DNA of 64,000 nucleotides from Ascidia mentula. Taxonomy: Eukaryota; Chordata; Ascidiacea; Phlebobranchia; Ascidiidae. Location: contig OX387205.1 in the NCBI GenBank assembly GCA_947561715.1, positions 13,645,001 through 13,709,000 of the forward strand, given 5' to 3'. A model generated the notes under the pieces. It was not told the DNA's origin. It ran no database searches and worked only from the letters and a program-made list of their open reading frames with translations. Shown piece after piece: positions 46,625 to 60,600 of this stretch. The position numbers and the translations under genes are program-made. Numbering within the stretch: the first letter of the stretch is position 1; each line of letters starts with the position of its first letter.

Positions 46625-49600
46625 ATGTCAAAACGAATTTGTATCATTGGTGGTGGTGCAAGCGGACTGACAGCAATTAAATGCTGTCTGGACGAAGATT
46701 TGGAACCAGTATGTTTTGAAATGTCCAACGATATTGGAGGTAAACATGATGAAAAACAACAACATGATTTAAAAAATTAGTCAACCTTATTATATATATT
46801 AAATTCTCTTGTGCTGGACTGAAAGATTGCAATCAGTATAATCCAGAACAAGCAGATTTTTAATCCAAGAAAAGACTCTCAGTCACAGGGGGTTTTTGGG
46901 TACACGTATTTTATTGCTTTTTTTACTACTACTACGTAATTTTTGCTGAAACTGACGATGCTTACATAAGCGAAATCGATTTTTTACAATAAAATCTGCT
47001 GACTTCAATTCAAGGCTTGTTGCTTTATTATATATGCGAACCAAAGTGATTTGCTGTCGCAGATAATAAAACAATGCCTAACCGAGGGCTACATCAGATA
47101 ACTTTTACCGGATTATATTTGAGGCTGGCCAACAGAATACGGAGAAAAATAAAAATAATCTATTTGTACACCATGTTTCTTTCCTTTTTGCACCACACGT
47201 TGGTGGACTGGAATATACATTATCTTAGAAAAAGTTGCTGATTCAGCTAGGTTGCGATGCTAGGAAACCACGTTATCACAGATATTGCAATAATTGTAAA
47301 TGTAATAGAAGCACATTATTTTCTTCACAGGTTTATGGAAATATGTTGAGGAAAAAACAAATCGAGCATGTGTGTACAGATCAACAATAATCAACACCAG
47401 CAAGGAGATGATGTGTTTTTCAGACTTTCCGATTCCCAAACACTTTCCCAACTTCATGCATAATACTAAAATTATTGAATACTTCCAAATGTATGCAAAA
47501 GAGTAAGTAAAGCTTTTTGAAATGTAAAAAAAAATCGTTTAAGTTAAATTTTCCATGTTTTCAAAAATATTTTTATATGATGACAAATTTCATAGACAAA
47601 TTGATTTAATTTCTAGGATATATCAAACTGAATTGTACCAATACTTCACAACGCCAGTAATGTTTTCGTATTCTGTTATAACATTTCAATTACACACATG
47701 AAAAAATTTAGGTTTAGTCTTGAAAAATACATTCAACTTCAAACTAAAGTCCTGTCTTGCAAATTTGCAAAGGATTATGAAACCACTGGAAAATGGTGAG
47801 TTGGTTTTCTATGGGTGAGACGAGCCATGTACTTGAATTTGCATGATTTTATGGCTCTTTTGCATCTTCATACATGATTTTTGTCATCAACAAAAACAGT
47901 AAATGTTTAATGAAAAAATTGTATATACCATAATGCAAAAATATGTTGTTGTTTTCAACAGTGATGTTTAGTAATGAGCGCCTGACTTGATAACCTTTAT
48001 GGTTTTATCGGTGCCCATGCCATTTCATTTCCTTGTATATTGTTCTTGTATCACAATGCAAAAATATGTTGTTGTTTCAGACATATGTTGCAAAACATTG
48101 TTTGAATGTCATGCCACGTATTAGCTAAGATGCTCCTTAATTTTGTGTGTGTGTGCAATGTTAAGTCAGGCTGCCTGACTCAGGCATGATAACCTTTATA
48201 TAGACATATAACAACTCTGGTTTGTATTGCACTGTTCATAACTGACTTGATGACATCATCTTGATGACAATAATGTTCTGCTATTTTGCAGGTGTGTTAA
48301 GCATAAAAATATAGAAACTGACCATGAGTCTGAATCTACATTTGATGGTGTTATTGTTGCTGTTGGACATCATGCTCTGCCATACTTTCCTTTGGAATCT
48401 TTTCAAGGTAGTTAATGGTCTTGGAATATTTAATGTCGACCACAACAAAACAAGAAATAAAACTAATAGTACACATTTTTGTTGTGAAAAAAATGAATTT
48501 CTTTTCAACAGATTTCAAGAAATTTAAAGGTGGATACATCCACAGCCATGATTATAGAAATCATGATGGGTTTGAAAAAAAACGTGTTTTAGTGGTTGGA
48601 ATCGGAAATTCTGGTGGAGACATCTCTGTTGAACTGAGCAGAGTAGCAAACCAGGTATGCAGAAATCTGTATGTTAGGGCATAGTTTTACTTTCAAGCAT
48701 GATTATTTTAAGATATGCAAATCTTTAGGGCCTGACGGCACTATTGGTTGAGCTTTACTTGGCCATAGTGTTTCCACCTTGTTTTCTCCGTAAAGTTGCA
48801 CCTAGTTTGGTGCCCAACGGATGCCGGTGATTGTATAGTCACCACAAAGTGGAAGTCTTTGCTTGGCCGTTTGGTCAGCAAAGTCGCCTAAAAGTCACAC
48901 CAGTTGCACTGGTGAGACCTTTTTGGTTGAAACAGTGGTCATCTGTATGCACCTTGCACAATGATTATTTTATCCTAACAAGTGAGGATTAACCTAGGTC
49001 GTTGCAATATCGCCCATGACACCTAGTTGTAAGAATATATATATTTTGCCCATAGCCAAAAATCATCAGTTTTCTTAAATCAACAGAGGAAATATTAAAG
49101 TTTAACATTCAGATTTTTGTTTTCTAGGTATATTTAAGTACTCGCAGTGGTTCGTGGGTTCTAAACAGAGTGAATGACAATGGCCTTCCACTTGACATTG
49201 TGAAAGTTAACAGGTCAGTACGATACAAGTTAATTTGGCTTGTTAATTGTGGGAGATTATTATTACCGACAGATGGATTGTTATATTGTAGGACATTCTC
49301 CGAGTGAACTGACTTGTTAACATAATGTATGCATGCACTTTTGTGGAATGGCATCCAAACTAGGAATGTTAATGCTTGTGTGAGCTCCAAAATTATACGT
49401 GTTTTCTCACTAAAATAAAGTTTGTTTTGCCATCCAAATTTTTAATGTATAAGGACTGCTTATTCACAATAGGTCAGAGCTCTTCCTCAAGATTTTGTTA
49501 TGCTTGCATTATAGAGCATTGTATTGTGATTTTGTGTCTACTCTGTAACACTTTTTCTGGAAATTTTATTTATGTTAGCTGCAGAAAGATGGCCACTGTT

Positions 49601-51648
49601 TCGACCTATTAGTACATCTTGGTGTAACTATTGTAGACGATCTTGCCAGTCAAACAACCAGCCAAAATGCCTAATTTTCTACTTGTAATTTGCATTAGGT
49701 TGACCCAATTCATGTTGGACAAATTACCAGCATCTGTCACAAATGGTGTTGGTGAATGGTTGCTTAACAAAAGGTTTGATCATGAGTTATATGGACTTCG
49801 ACCAAAACACAGAGTGTTTGGTCAGGTAAAATATTTTTATTGTCCACTTTAGTACAGATGTAGTTTTTGTGAACAAAATAAAACCTATCTAGTGTGTAAA
49901 AGTAAAATTTTGTGCTGAAATTGTTTTGTCTAAACATTTTACAAAAATGAAAACGTATTTATCATTCAAAGTAATATTTTTGAAGAATGATTGCCAAAAT
50001 GACAAAAAGTACAATGTTTTTTGTTTAACAGCACCCCATGGTCAATGACGACATCCCAAATCGAATTTTAAGTGGAACTTTAATCATCAAAGGAAACATT
50101 CGAAACTTCACTGAAAATGGAGTTTATTTTGAGGACGGTGAATTCCAGGAAATAGATTTTGTGATTTTCGCCACTGGTTACAACTTTTCCTATCCATTTC
50201 TTGATGAGTCTATTGTTAATGTAAGTCTAAATAACCTTAAAATTTAATCATGGACAAATAAATTAGGCATGTATATATAAAGGTACATTTACCAATTATT
50301 GCAATCTGCTTCCTGTTAAAACTGTTTGCCGTCAATGCATGTAACTTAATTAATAGAAATTAGTTGTGATATGACTGTACTTAAAATTAATTTGTAAGCT
50401 TAGGATATCATGTATTGTAGGTTAAGAAGAACCAGGCTCCTTTGTACAAGTTTATGTGGCCTCCAAATGTAGAAAAGGGTACTCTCGCAATTATTGGTGG
50501 TATCCAGCCAATGGGTGCCATCAATCCCATATCAGAACTTCAGTGCCGATGGATTACAAGAGTGTTCAAAGGTATACTTGATATTAAAAGCAATGTAGTT
50601 TTGCACACAGTTTGTAATCAACTGCTCTTGTATCCCCTTATACAGTGGTTCTTAATTTCATGCATCCCTTTTAATCAATCTTTAAAGCCAAAATCACCCC
50701 TTTAGAAATTTAGTTTATGAAATTTTTAACTCCAAGTAATGAATTTGTGCAATTGCATTTTAAACAAAATTCCCCCTGCAAAACAAATTCACCTCGATTG
50801 ATGACTCCTTCTCTGATTCTGTAAACTGCTTTTTGTAATTTGTAAAAAAAAATTTCATAAACCGCAAATTTGTTTCAAGAGCATTTTATCAGTTGTGATT
50901 TATGTATGCCAGTCATTTGTAAACCTGTTATCGGTTACATTGCAGGACTTGCAAAACTTCCAACCAAGGCAGAAATGAATGCTCACTTAATTAGAACTGC
51001 AGAAGCTATGAAAAAGAGATATTATTCAACACAACGACATACTGTCCAAGTATTACAACGCGTTTTTAATTTAGGGGGAAAATGTGGACAATTGTTTAAA
51101 AAATTAGTAATGTTTTTCAGGTGGATTATGTAAAATACATGGATGACTTAGCTGTGGAAATTGGTGTCAAGCCAAATCTTTTGAGGTTGGCGTTTACTGA
51201 TCCAACACTCGCTCTCAAGGTGAATGAAAAAGAAATAAAATTGAAGAACTTCTTGCTTTTAATAGAGCAATGGATTCGAAAACTCTACAGTTGCAACATT
51301 GGGTATAACATCAGTAATTTTTGAGCAGCCCTTTTTTTCACTTGATGTTAAAATGACACTGGTTAACAGCGACAGCTATAGTGTGTATTGTTACATTTCT
51401 GATTCTTCTCGGTTGTTGATGGTTTAGAATTGTGACATTAACAATACCATATAGTGTTAGACTGTTTAATGTCTAGGTTTTGAAATCATTCCAATGTGTA
51501 GGTTTTGAAGTCATTCAGTATTCACATCAAATTTGTATTCTATGTGTACTAATATTTGTTGTACTTTCTGCAGGTGATATTTGGCCATGTACACCATACC
51601 AATTTAGACTGGAAGGCCCAGGAAAATGGTCCCAGGCTCGAGAAATGA
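46625..51648 (+). CDS. Flavin-containing monooxygenase, copy 2 (C-terminus lost)
   Basis: Exons: 46625-46739, 47331-47502, 47712-47795, 48292-48407, 48512-48654, 49128-49213, 49699-49825, 50032-50220, 50421-50571, 50946-51049, 51121-51219, 51574-51648. Motifs as in copy 1: GGGASG, GIGNSG, FATGY, and a canonical signature [11 protein letters not shown]. Exon 7 is open, unlike copy 1. In exon 12 one G of a GGG run is missing (FGP becomes FGH), so the frame leaves the conserved GPCTPYQ segment and stops at 51646-51648. Even in the old frame the coding match ends at the block edge, so the hydrophobic membrane anchor of copy 1 is replaced by LIFN and a stop. The protein would lack about 60 C-terminal residues and be unanchored. 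Probably impaired or dead, unless the G is an assembly error. Confidence 0.85.
46866..47092. other. Unmatched segment in FMO2 intron 1
   Basis: About 227 bases that replace an unrelated stretch of FMO1 intron 1. I see no terminal repeats or ORF of note, so I cannot tell insertion in one copy from deletion in the other. Confidence 0.45.
48812..48957 (+). mobile_element. Degenerate hammerhead element in FMO2
   Basis: Duplicate of 3972-4117, with core CTGGTGA and triplet GTA. Stem I (AGTTGCA/TGCACCT) is imperfect. Confidence 0.65.
49575..49665 (-). mobile_element. Degenerate hammerhead element fragment in FMO2
   Basis: Duplicate of 4893-4983. Confidence 0.5.
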
Positions 51649-53362
51649 TTATGACACAGCAGGACAGGGTTCTTCATCCACTTAGAACAAGACCTAGTGT
51701 TGCTACCAGAAAGCCTGGCAAACTAGTGCAAATTGCATTAATTTTTAATTAATTATTGTTAAATAAATAATTGCAATAATTAATTCATTAAGTAAAATAA
51801 AATTATTAATTTGCCACAACACGGGTACAAATTTCTTTTTCCCTACGCCAAAGTACACACTTACATTGTAACATTATTATGGGTATCAACATTCTACTTG
51901 CTTTTTTAGAGTCAGTTCTTATGGATTTAACTTACTTCGAGCAAGCGGAGAAGATATTTTGTATATTTCTAATCAAACGACCACCAACCTTAATTCTCTT
52001 CCGGAGAGTTGCAAAGCTCCAGCAAATAATCCAGTTTTTCATTTCGATCTCAACGAATGTTCTCCAACTAAAAAGGTGTCTGTGTAGATTTTCCTGACAG
52101 GTTTTGCCCACATAGGTCATGTTCAACAAAATTGTCATAAACTTCCACTTTAGAAACTTTCTTCTTGACAGATTTTCGTTAACACATAGCAAATTATGGA
52201 ACCTTGTAGAATTGATGTTTCTCTCTTAGAAAACAAGTGGCATGTTCAGATTGGCTTACAAAGTTCGCAACTTCAAGTACAACAGCCAAGCAGTAAGTAG
52301 GATGTCCTACCGACCTTACTGGGAGATATCGTGTGACTACAACGGTCAGAAATGTTTAACAGAAATATTAAAGTGGACGCTGGATCTGTTTTAACCAAAT
52401 TAGTGTAAGTGAGTGGGTTTTTACTCTCAAACCCCTACTTCTACATAACGCCAGTAAGCGGCCACAAAAATCACATTTGACATTGCTGTGACCTTGTGTT
52501 GTTTACGACCGAGTCAGCCTCAATTTTGAATGGGATGAAAATTACACAGCTAAAAAAGGAGCTCAACAAAAAGTTACACGGTCCTCGGGTCTTTTAAATG
52601 TGAACCCTTCCTCTAATTCTCTGTTTCCACTTTTTATTTCAATAAAACTTAACATTACAACTCTCTGTGCAGAAAGGAAAGCTTTGTCGCTTCACAACGT
52701 GCAATTGGAAACTTCACGATTAGCTTTGGGTTGTTTGGTGACGAGCAAATGCAAACACCTCTTACATCAGAATCGATCGTCAGTGTTTCCGAATACGTCT
52801 ACGGAAAGCTGAACCTATCAGCTCACAAAGAGTTAGATCTCCAGGTAATTTATCGCATTTCATCACATTTTCTTTAGTTGAAAATATCTGCATTGATTAT
52901 TTCCAAACTATTTGGCCAAATTGCAGATAAAAAGTTGCTGGGTCACAAACAGCAGCGGTGTTAAAAGTGAAGGCTACAGTCTCATTACAGAAAGGTAAGA
53001 TTTCTTGAACTTTTCTGTAAAGCATGGAATGTTTTTGCAAGGTATCTTTTACCTAGTGCACTGCATTAGGTATATGGTATCTTTCAAAAACTTCACATAA
53101 AATTAAAAGGTGGGAATCACCCTGGAACTGTAAGACAAACCCAAGCTGAAAACCATTAATTCGCGCTTGCTTATATTGTTCAAACTCACATCAAAAGCAA
53201 AAACAAATTATTAGTAATGCACTATTTTCACACACCGAATCTCGATTACAAATCCTACATTAATATTTCAACCAAATCAACAGTAATATTTTATGCAATG
53301 GCATGACTGGCAGGATCGCCCCACTGCGCAGGTCTTTGCTTGGCGATCACATCTAACGTATC

Positions 53363-53427
53363 GCTATCGTGAGGTATGGGCTAGGCAGCGATGTCTGGGC
53401 TGCCAAGCCTGCAAACCTCATGATCGC
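53363..53427. repeat. Stem-loop in copy E intron 10
   Basis: Same hairpin as at 34276-34341, with the same two arm changes as gene C. Confidence 0.55.
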
Positions 53428-53459
53428 AATCACGACATTGCATGAAATATTACTGCGTT

Positions 53460-53715
53460 ATCTGATGCCGTGGTAAAGATCCCTTACGTATATGTGAAGG
53501 TTGCCAGGCAAGTTGTTTGCTTACGCACCAGTGTACCTTGGCCACAATATACACCTTGAAGCCACTGAGCAATCTCACCCATAGCTCAGTTGGTAGAGCG
53601 TTGGGCCTGGTTAACCCAGGTTCGTGAGTTCAAACCTCACCGGGAGCTTCATTCTTCACATCTTGCTTCGGCTTGTCAGGAAAAAATGGCTGATCCAGCC
53701 AAGCTTGACCGCATC
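53460..53715 (+). mobile_element. Composite tRNA-headed SINE in copy E intron 10
   Basis: tRNA-like head 53573-53647. Closest to the gene C intron-10 copy. Confidence 0.68.
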
Positions 53716-55709
53716 AACCAAATCAAAGTTTTTTTTGCAAATTTGCCCAAACTTACGAGATTGACAGGTGAGACACTTGCAGTCTCCTGTTTATACTTTT
53801 TCTTACCTTGAACACCAGTCAAATCTACCCTTTTCCAACTGGAACTTATCTGATTGATGGATGACGTCATTTTTTGCCTCGTGGTCTGGACTGTAGTTCA
53901 GAAAATGTCGCCTTTTGCCCCGGATACTTTATGTGTCCAGTGAATAATTAATAGTTGTGACCAATGCACGAATTTCTTCCCGAAAGTTTTGGCTTTCAGT
54001 AAAAGTATTTAAATTTCAGTTTGTTTCCTTACGTTTAGTTGCAAAGTTGTGCGCGAGGCAGAGGCGGAAGATGCAATCGTGATAATGAGGAATTACCAGT
54101 CGACTTTCGCAACCTTTAAATTTCGCGCATTCGTGTGGGTGAATAAGGATGTAAACCAACATTCCCTGTACGCTCACTGCTACTTGCAACTCTGTGACAA
54201 TATTAATAATGATTGTCAAAAACCGGTAAGATTTGAAATTAGCTTCTCCCTGTATTAAATGACATTAGGTGAAGTCCCGATAAAATTGTTGTTTAGAATT
54301 GCACAAAAAAACGTCAACGGAGATCCACGCGAGAAAGCTTGAATGAAGTTATCTCTGTTGGGCCTTTCCATGTTTCCACCCAAGACTTGTGTGAAAAGGT
54401 AGAAAAAAAATTTTTCCAATGAAATTTAACAATTTAAACCAGTGGTTTTCAAACTTTGCTGCGCCCTGAGAAAAAATGATGCGAACAAACAGTCAACGTT
54501 CTCCGACTGAAAATTGTGAACATAGAAATCACTCGTTGTCGTTTTGATTAATTTATCGTTGTTTTTTCGCAAATGCGACGAATATTTCCAAGTGCGTCAC
54601 CCGCGAATAATATTGACAAGCTCTGGTTTAAACGTTTACATACTGCTAAGTGGTCCTTATTCCACCCTTGTTGTGTTTAATTACAGATATCTGACTCTAT
54701 ATCTCGTTTCCTTCTTAAAAACGTATTTGTTGTGTTCAGAACAATGGGGAATGCTCAGATTTTTGCAACGTCATGAACGGGAAAGTCCATTGCTTTTGCT
54801 TCGAAGGTCGCTATCTTGACAAAAACAAGAAAACATGCATTGGTAATTATGCTGCACTGTTAAATCGAGTCGTATAGTAACTTTGAAATTGTTTGTGGTT
54901 TCACAAAAGATGCGTCCTTGAGTCATTATAATAATACTCTTGGGTTACCATGGTAACATAATCCCTCACAGGCTTGTATCAGCTTTTTATATACTCATGG
55001 AACCGGATAGCTATGACGAAAATGAAAGACACTTTTCACTATTGACATACGCGCTTGTATCGCGGAGACGATTTTGCACACCATAATAATATTTGCAACA
55101 TTTTTTAAAGCAACACCACAATTTATTTAAGAACAGAACTGAGTATGATTTCTGTGAGTTTGCTTGGTGCATTCATGCGTGAAAACTTGTCTCATGTTTG
55201 GGTTGTGCGAGCTTGTAATGTTGTGAAAGTGTTCATCCATTGTAATCTGGTTAATCTTACGCTGTTTTAATGCCTTCTTGGCTGTAATAAGTTTATTTTA
55301 TTTGAATAAGGTGGAGCCGTGTAGGCATTTAGTTTTAAATCGTGTTTGTTCTAGTTTATTCATCTGTTTGCTGTAAAACTGTTCACCAACTGCAAATTGG
55401 AATAAAAGGTTGTAGAATTGCACGCATACAAAACGTACACGGCAATTAAGGATCTGTATCCTACAATTTATTTGTGTTGTTGTTATTTTCACCACGGCGA
55501 GCATAACAATGTCGCCAGTGCGGAGTAAATTCTTATAATACAAAACACATTTAACTTTACATGCAGATGTAGAAGAAGCGTTGCAAAGCGAAGGTTTCCA
55601 GAGTTTGGAAGGTGTTTACATTGCAGTTGGATTCATCGTTCTTCTGCTCATTGTTGTGTTGGGATTCACCGTTAGATATTTGAGACGTCGTTTCAACAAG
55701 AACGAATAA

Positions 55710-57626
55710 TATGCTCACTATAACATCCAAAAATACTAACTGCATGTTTGCTTGTTTGCTTGAAACTTCAACAAAGTCACAGTAGTCGTATTTGTACATA
55801 AAAATACCCGTAACCCTTTTGTTGATTTCAATCTGGGATCGGCAACCTACAGTCCGCGACAACATCTGGCCAGCCCAGCAAAATCAACCAGCCAGCAGCC
55901 ACTTTACAAATTGTAGTAGGCTGGCTCGCCCAGTGCTAAGATAGGTTACAGTTCAAAATTAAGAAACCTGTGTACAATGCCCTTAATTGGCATAGAAACA
56001 ACATTGAAGTGGAGGGAATGGAATAATTGGTGGAAATGTTTGCCGACCTCAGATTGAAATCCACTGTAAACTTAATTTGTTTTGGTTACGGACATAAAGG
56101 TGCAAATATTGTTCGTCAATGCGGAAATAGTGGCGGAATACTTAAAGCGAACTGAATTATGCTACTCCGTAACTAAACCTTTCATTTATAACTAACAAAA
56201 ATTTCCGTGCATATCATGTAAGCTATTGCAAATCATTGAAAAGTTGCGTTAGCGTCGATGTATTCTAGAAACGAGGCTGCGTAAAAGCTTAATTGCTTGA
56301 GGCTACTCTTCAGGCGATGTTGTGTCTGTGTTTACGAGGTTGAATTGCTGCAAACTCAGCAAGAATTTCCCATCGTTGTTGGTCTGTGTAATGACGTCAC
56401 ACCACCAATAAAAAGGTTTCTTTAATTAAGAAAAAGTAACAAACTGGTTTTTTTTAAATTCAGCAGCTGAATACTTATGCAAATGCGTAAATTTAGATAC
56501 CCAGCAAATCCTCAACCACTATTTTACAACGGAAATAATTTTTAATCCTTTGGCCAAGGGCAGTCCAAACCCTAAAATAAACCTTACAGTTTTTCCATGG
56601 AATGAGTATTTAGCGTTTTCAAATAGTTTAAGTTAAAATTAAGTCCTGCAAAAGCTGCAAGAATCCCAGCAATGACTAAGAAATGCGGTCTGACTTGAAA
56701 CTTGTTTTTCTACATTTTTGTGGCTGTGACGCCAAATAAAGTTCTGTGTGTCTGAGTTTTTCAGCTCACTTCAGAAGCTGTTTGACTCTGCAGGTCGTGG
56801 TTGCATAAAAGCTGTTTTGCAAAAAAGCAATGTCTAAAACTTTATGTGTTATTCGCATAGATATGAGCTGCATGTTAACATTTCTTGGCAAGGATGAAGG
56901 TTGATAGTAGATTGTGAGGCGCAGAAAGCAGATATTTGTTTGCAGAAAGGAAGTTTAAATCGGTATGTTCTGTTTATTTTAAAGCAAAATTGTTGCTACA
57001 ATGAAGTGGTTCAACAACATAGATCATTTTTTCGGTTTGATCTGCAAATTAAAACAAAATATCTTCAGCTTTCGGAACAAGATATTTGGTAAAAATGAGC
57101 ACTAAACTATCAACGCGTCGTTGCCAAGGACAACGTAACGAATACTGCTCTCTTGCGCCATAAAGTTGCGTGTTTACACCAAAGCGAGATTTGTAATTGA
57201 GTCAATAAAGTAAATGATGCAGGGGCAAGGCGAAGGTTGGTTACAGGTTGGTCATAAAAATTTAAGAAAAACCAAACACAGATGTTTTTACATTGGCCAA
57301 TGCACAACCATAGGACAACCAGTTAAAAATGTTCGCATATTTTAATCCCTAAATGCATGGAAATATATTTTATTTCATAGGAAATATTAAACAGATATTT
57401 AAATCGGATTTGTGTGTTTTTTGTCTGTTTGCACCATAAGATTGCGCATCATTATTTTTTTTTTAATCACCAATTGCATTGCCGACAAGTCTCTGGTTTA
57501 GAATGTGTCGGCTATGTTTAATGGTCGCACTTTTTGAAACAGAAATTTTATTGTTTTGTTAAACTTCACTTTGTCCCGGCATGAATTGAAAGTTTTACAG
57601 ATCGGCCAATTCCATCCTGTCACCGC
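55710..57626 (+). other. Copy E 3' flank and gene F 5' flank
   Basis: The conserved AATAAA region is deleted: sequence jumps at about 56226 from the 3' UTR to the 5' flank. TGACGTCA is at 56392-56399. No gene is seen. Confidence 0.6.
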
Positions 57627-57634
57627 TATAAATA
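57627..57634 (+). promoter_or_regulatory. TATA box of gene F
   Basis: TATAAATA, 64 bases before the start codon. Confidence 0.55.
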
Positions 57635-57697
57635 AAACTAATTGTAAAACATCAAGTTGTGTTTCTCCTGCTTTAAACGAAAGGCTTTTTTGAAGAA

Positions 57698-60600
57698 ATG
57701 CGAAACCCCAAGATGCAAATCGTCCTTCTACTCTGTATGTGCCTTCAAGTTTTGCCAGGTGACTACATAGATACCGAGTAATACACTGACATAATTTGTG
57801 TGCGTTGGATGAACCCAACTTCACTGAAATAATATTTTATGAACATTCACAGACTTCGTTCGTTATATTTTGTGCAGGTGGAGGATCGTCCACGTGCCGA
57901 CCTTCGGCTTATAGTGGAACCATAATAAGTTTCCATATCCCCACCTCATGTGAAAGTTATATAAGGGCGTTGAGTACTGGAAGTGCGGGAACTGCAGCAA
58001 TACACTTGTCTTACCGCACACTCGGCAACAACGTTTGTTCGGTAAAAATGTCTTACTTTTTTTGTTGACAACATTGACACTTTTGCGTTCTCAACGCTGA
58101 TTAAGGTGGTGCGACATCCTCTACGCATATGTGGAGGTCACATGGCAAGTTGTGCGCTTGCGCACCAGTGTACCTTGACCACATATACCCGTGAAGCCAC
58201 TGAGCTCCTGAAGTTTAGTTGGTAGAGCGTTGGGCCTGGTTAGCCCAGGGTCGCGAGTTCAAACCTCACTGGGAACTTAATTTTCAGATCTCGTTCGGAT
58301 TTGTTGGGAAAATGGCTGATCCAGCAAGGCCGCGATGCCAGTGAAGCTTTTGATTCTTTTGTAACAATAATGATTTTTGTGCTCCATTACTCTGATTGCA
58401 AACATTCAACTAATCATTGAAAGCATTTAAATGGAAAAGAAATTCAATACAAAGAGAAACAAAATCCAATTTGCAATAATTACTTTTCAATTTTCTTCTT
58501 AAAAGGATCAAGAATTTGCTGGCGAGTCGCAAGTCGAACGTTTCTCAAGATGTTTCGCTTCACGCGAACTTTTTTTTGTTTGATATGTTTCTGTGTTCAT
58601 TTAATTATGACGTAGGTTTACCAAGGAAGCAACAAAAACGGAGTCTTGCTGGGGACTTTCGTTGGTAATGGAAGTGCGACAGGAATTGTGAAATCAAATA
58701 CCGGTTCCTTGTATTTGAGTTGCCCCACGTTACGAGCCACTACCAACTATCCTGCCTTTGCTTTTATAAAAGGTAAATTACTCTATCCACTGATTTCTGT
58801 GTAAATTTCATATTACTGATGAACTAAAATCACTCGTTATGACGAAACAAACATTTTTGTTTGACAATTAGGCGGTTTTAGTTTATCAAATTGAGTGATA
58901 TTTCAAGCAGATTTTCTCTGTCGGCGTATACTTAGCTTGCATGGTTTACACTGACTTTGTAATTTAACTGTTAATAAAGCTACCGCACAGGGTGTTTCCA
59001 CCGTGCATTGTGAAACCTATTTGAAAACACGCCAAGAATTGCTGCTGATTGACGACGAACGTCACTATATGTTGTTTAGTCACCGAGGAAGCCTCGTGCA
59101 ACTTGGAGTTGAACGTGGAAGATCTTCCAACAACTCTCGTTCTCCCGACAAGTAATGGAAAGTTATTGCAAGGCCTTGCTTGTAATTACACGGTGTCAAG
59201 TCCAGTGAGGTGCAACTTTACAGTTACCGTGTCGTCAGGACTAGCGACTAACGCAGCAAACAACATATTCGTAAGTTCGTATGAATAGTTCCAACGAATT
59301 TTGACACAAAAACTCCTAAATTAGCATTGAAATTGCCTGATCATGTCAATGTTGCATTTAAAATCACACCGCAGGCAGTGTTTTGACATTTCAATGTATT
59401 TGGATTTGGTCTAGAATCAATTGCACTTTCTCAAGCAAATAAATAAATAATAATGAATACAAAAATTACAATGGCAGTGGTTGAGGCAAACGTTGAGGAT
59501 TTCAAGACACGATCTTAGATGCAAAGTAGTTTCCATATGTAGGAGCACGCAAAGGGTAGGAGACATACGCACTAAAATGTGATTGGTTACAAATGTAATG
59601 TTTATCAGATAATTAATTCCATTTCGTTACAGCGAAGTTCAACCTAAGTAACAATAATGTGTAAATTAAACCTGCCGATAAGTTTCACGTGTCCTTTCAT
59701 CGCAATTAAAGAATAACTAAAATAAATACAACGACTCTTTCAACATATGCTGAAATGTAAAATAATGTGGTCCAAAGAGAGGCATTGCCTATTTAGGAAA
59801 ATATTTATTACATCACAGAAGTTGTTCAGAGCGAAGTTCGCATGAAAATTACCACAAGTTGTGACTTAAAAACTCAATAGCTTTTAACATTTTCTAATGT
59901 CTGATTTTGTTAAACTTGCATTTGAATTCGCACATCAGGTTGTATCTTGACTTTTCAAAGTATTTGGATTTGGACCAAAAATGAAATCACTTTCTTGAAA
60001 AAAAATACAGCAAAGAATAATGAATGCAAAAAATTACAACAAAAGCGCAAAAACAGTAAACATGATTATTTAAGGGAAAATTAATCGTGTAAAAAGTCGT
60101 TCAGAGCGAAGTAGAGTAATTTAAATCACGAAACGTTTGTGTTTTGCTTTCTTTAGGAAGTATTATAGCGACCGTTTAAAGAAGAAATTTCCTTTAGATT
60201 TTATCAGACGATCCTTCCCATCCAGGAATTAGAATAAGTCGCTCTCAAACAGATGAAATAGTCACAACGGTTCAAGCCCGAAGAGTCAACGTTCAAATAT
60301 TTACTTTATCTGCTTCATCACCTTCTCCAACCATTCACATCGATTCAGGTTTAATACATAACTGTTTGTCAACAAATTACCGCAATATTTTAAACCATGG
60401 AAAACGAAAAATTTTAAGCTTGTTACTACAACAAACATAAACACACAAACTAAACAAACTGCTTGATCTTAATCCCGCTCATAGAATAGGTAATAGTAGA
60501 TAAACTAAAGACTTAACTCACATGCAAAAATAGAAAGTTACGCCAAACTACTCTTCAAAAAATTATCTCTTTCTAATTGAGACCACTTTACGCAGACTGC

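Larger units (their letters stand above)
44952..51745. repeat. Segmental duplication, copy 2 (FMO block)
   Basis: Partner of 1-7066. Its right edge falls inside the last FMO codons and continues directly into intron 6 of receptor copy E. Confidence 0.93.
51910..55709 (+). pseudogene. Receptor copy E: ZP-EGF-TM only, exons 1-6 missing
   Basis: Array similarity begins at about 51770 inside intron 6. Exons: 51910-52075, 52230-52404, 52673-52844, 52927-52994, 54039-54225, 54297-54398, 54740-54842, 55567-55709, equivalent to exons 7-14. There is no promoter, signal peptide or CUB part; the FMO2 3' end lies immediately upstream. Exon 8 is one base short (DYN followed by GQK in place of ESE), which shifts the frame. 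Exon 7 has KVSSYGFNLLRASG, nearer gene C than the others. The EGF exon reads YLDKN, as in the FMO-upstream relic, rather than YLGKN. Dead copy left by an unequal exchange. Confidence 0.85.
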
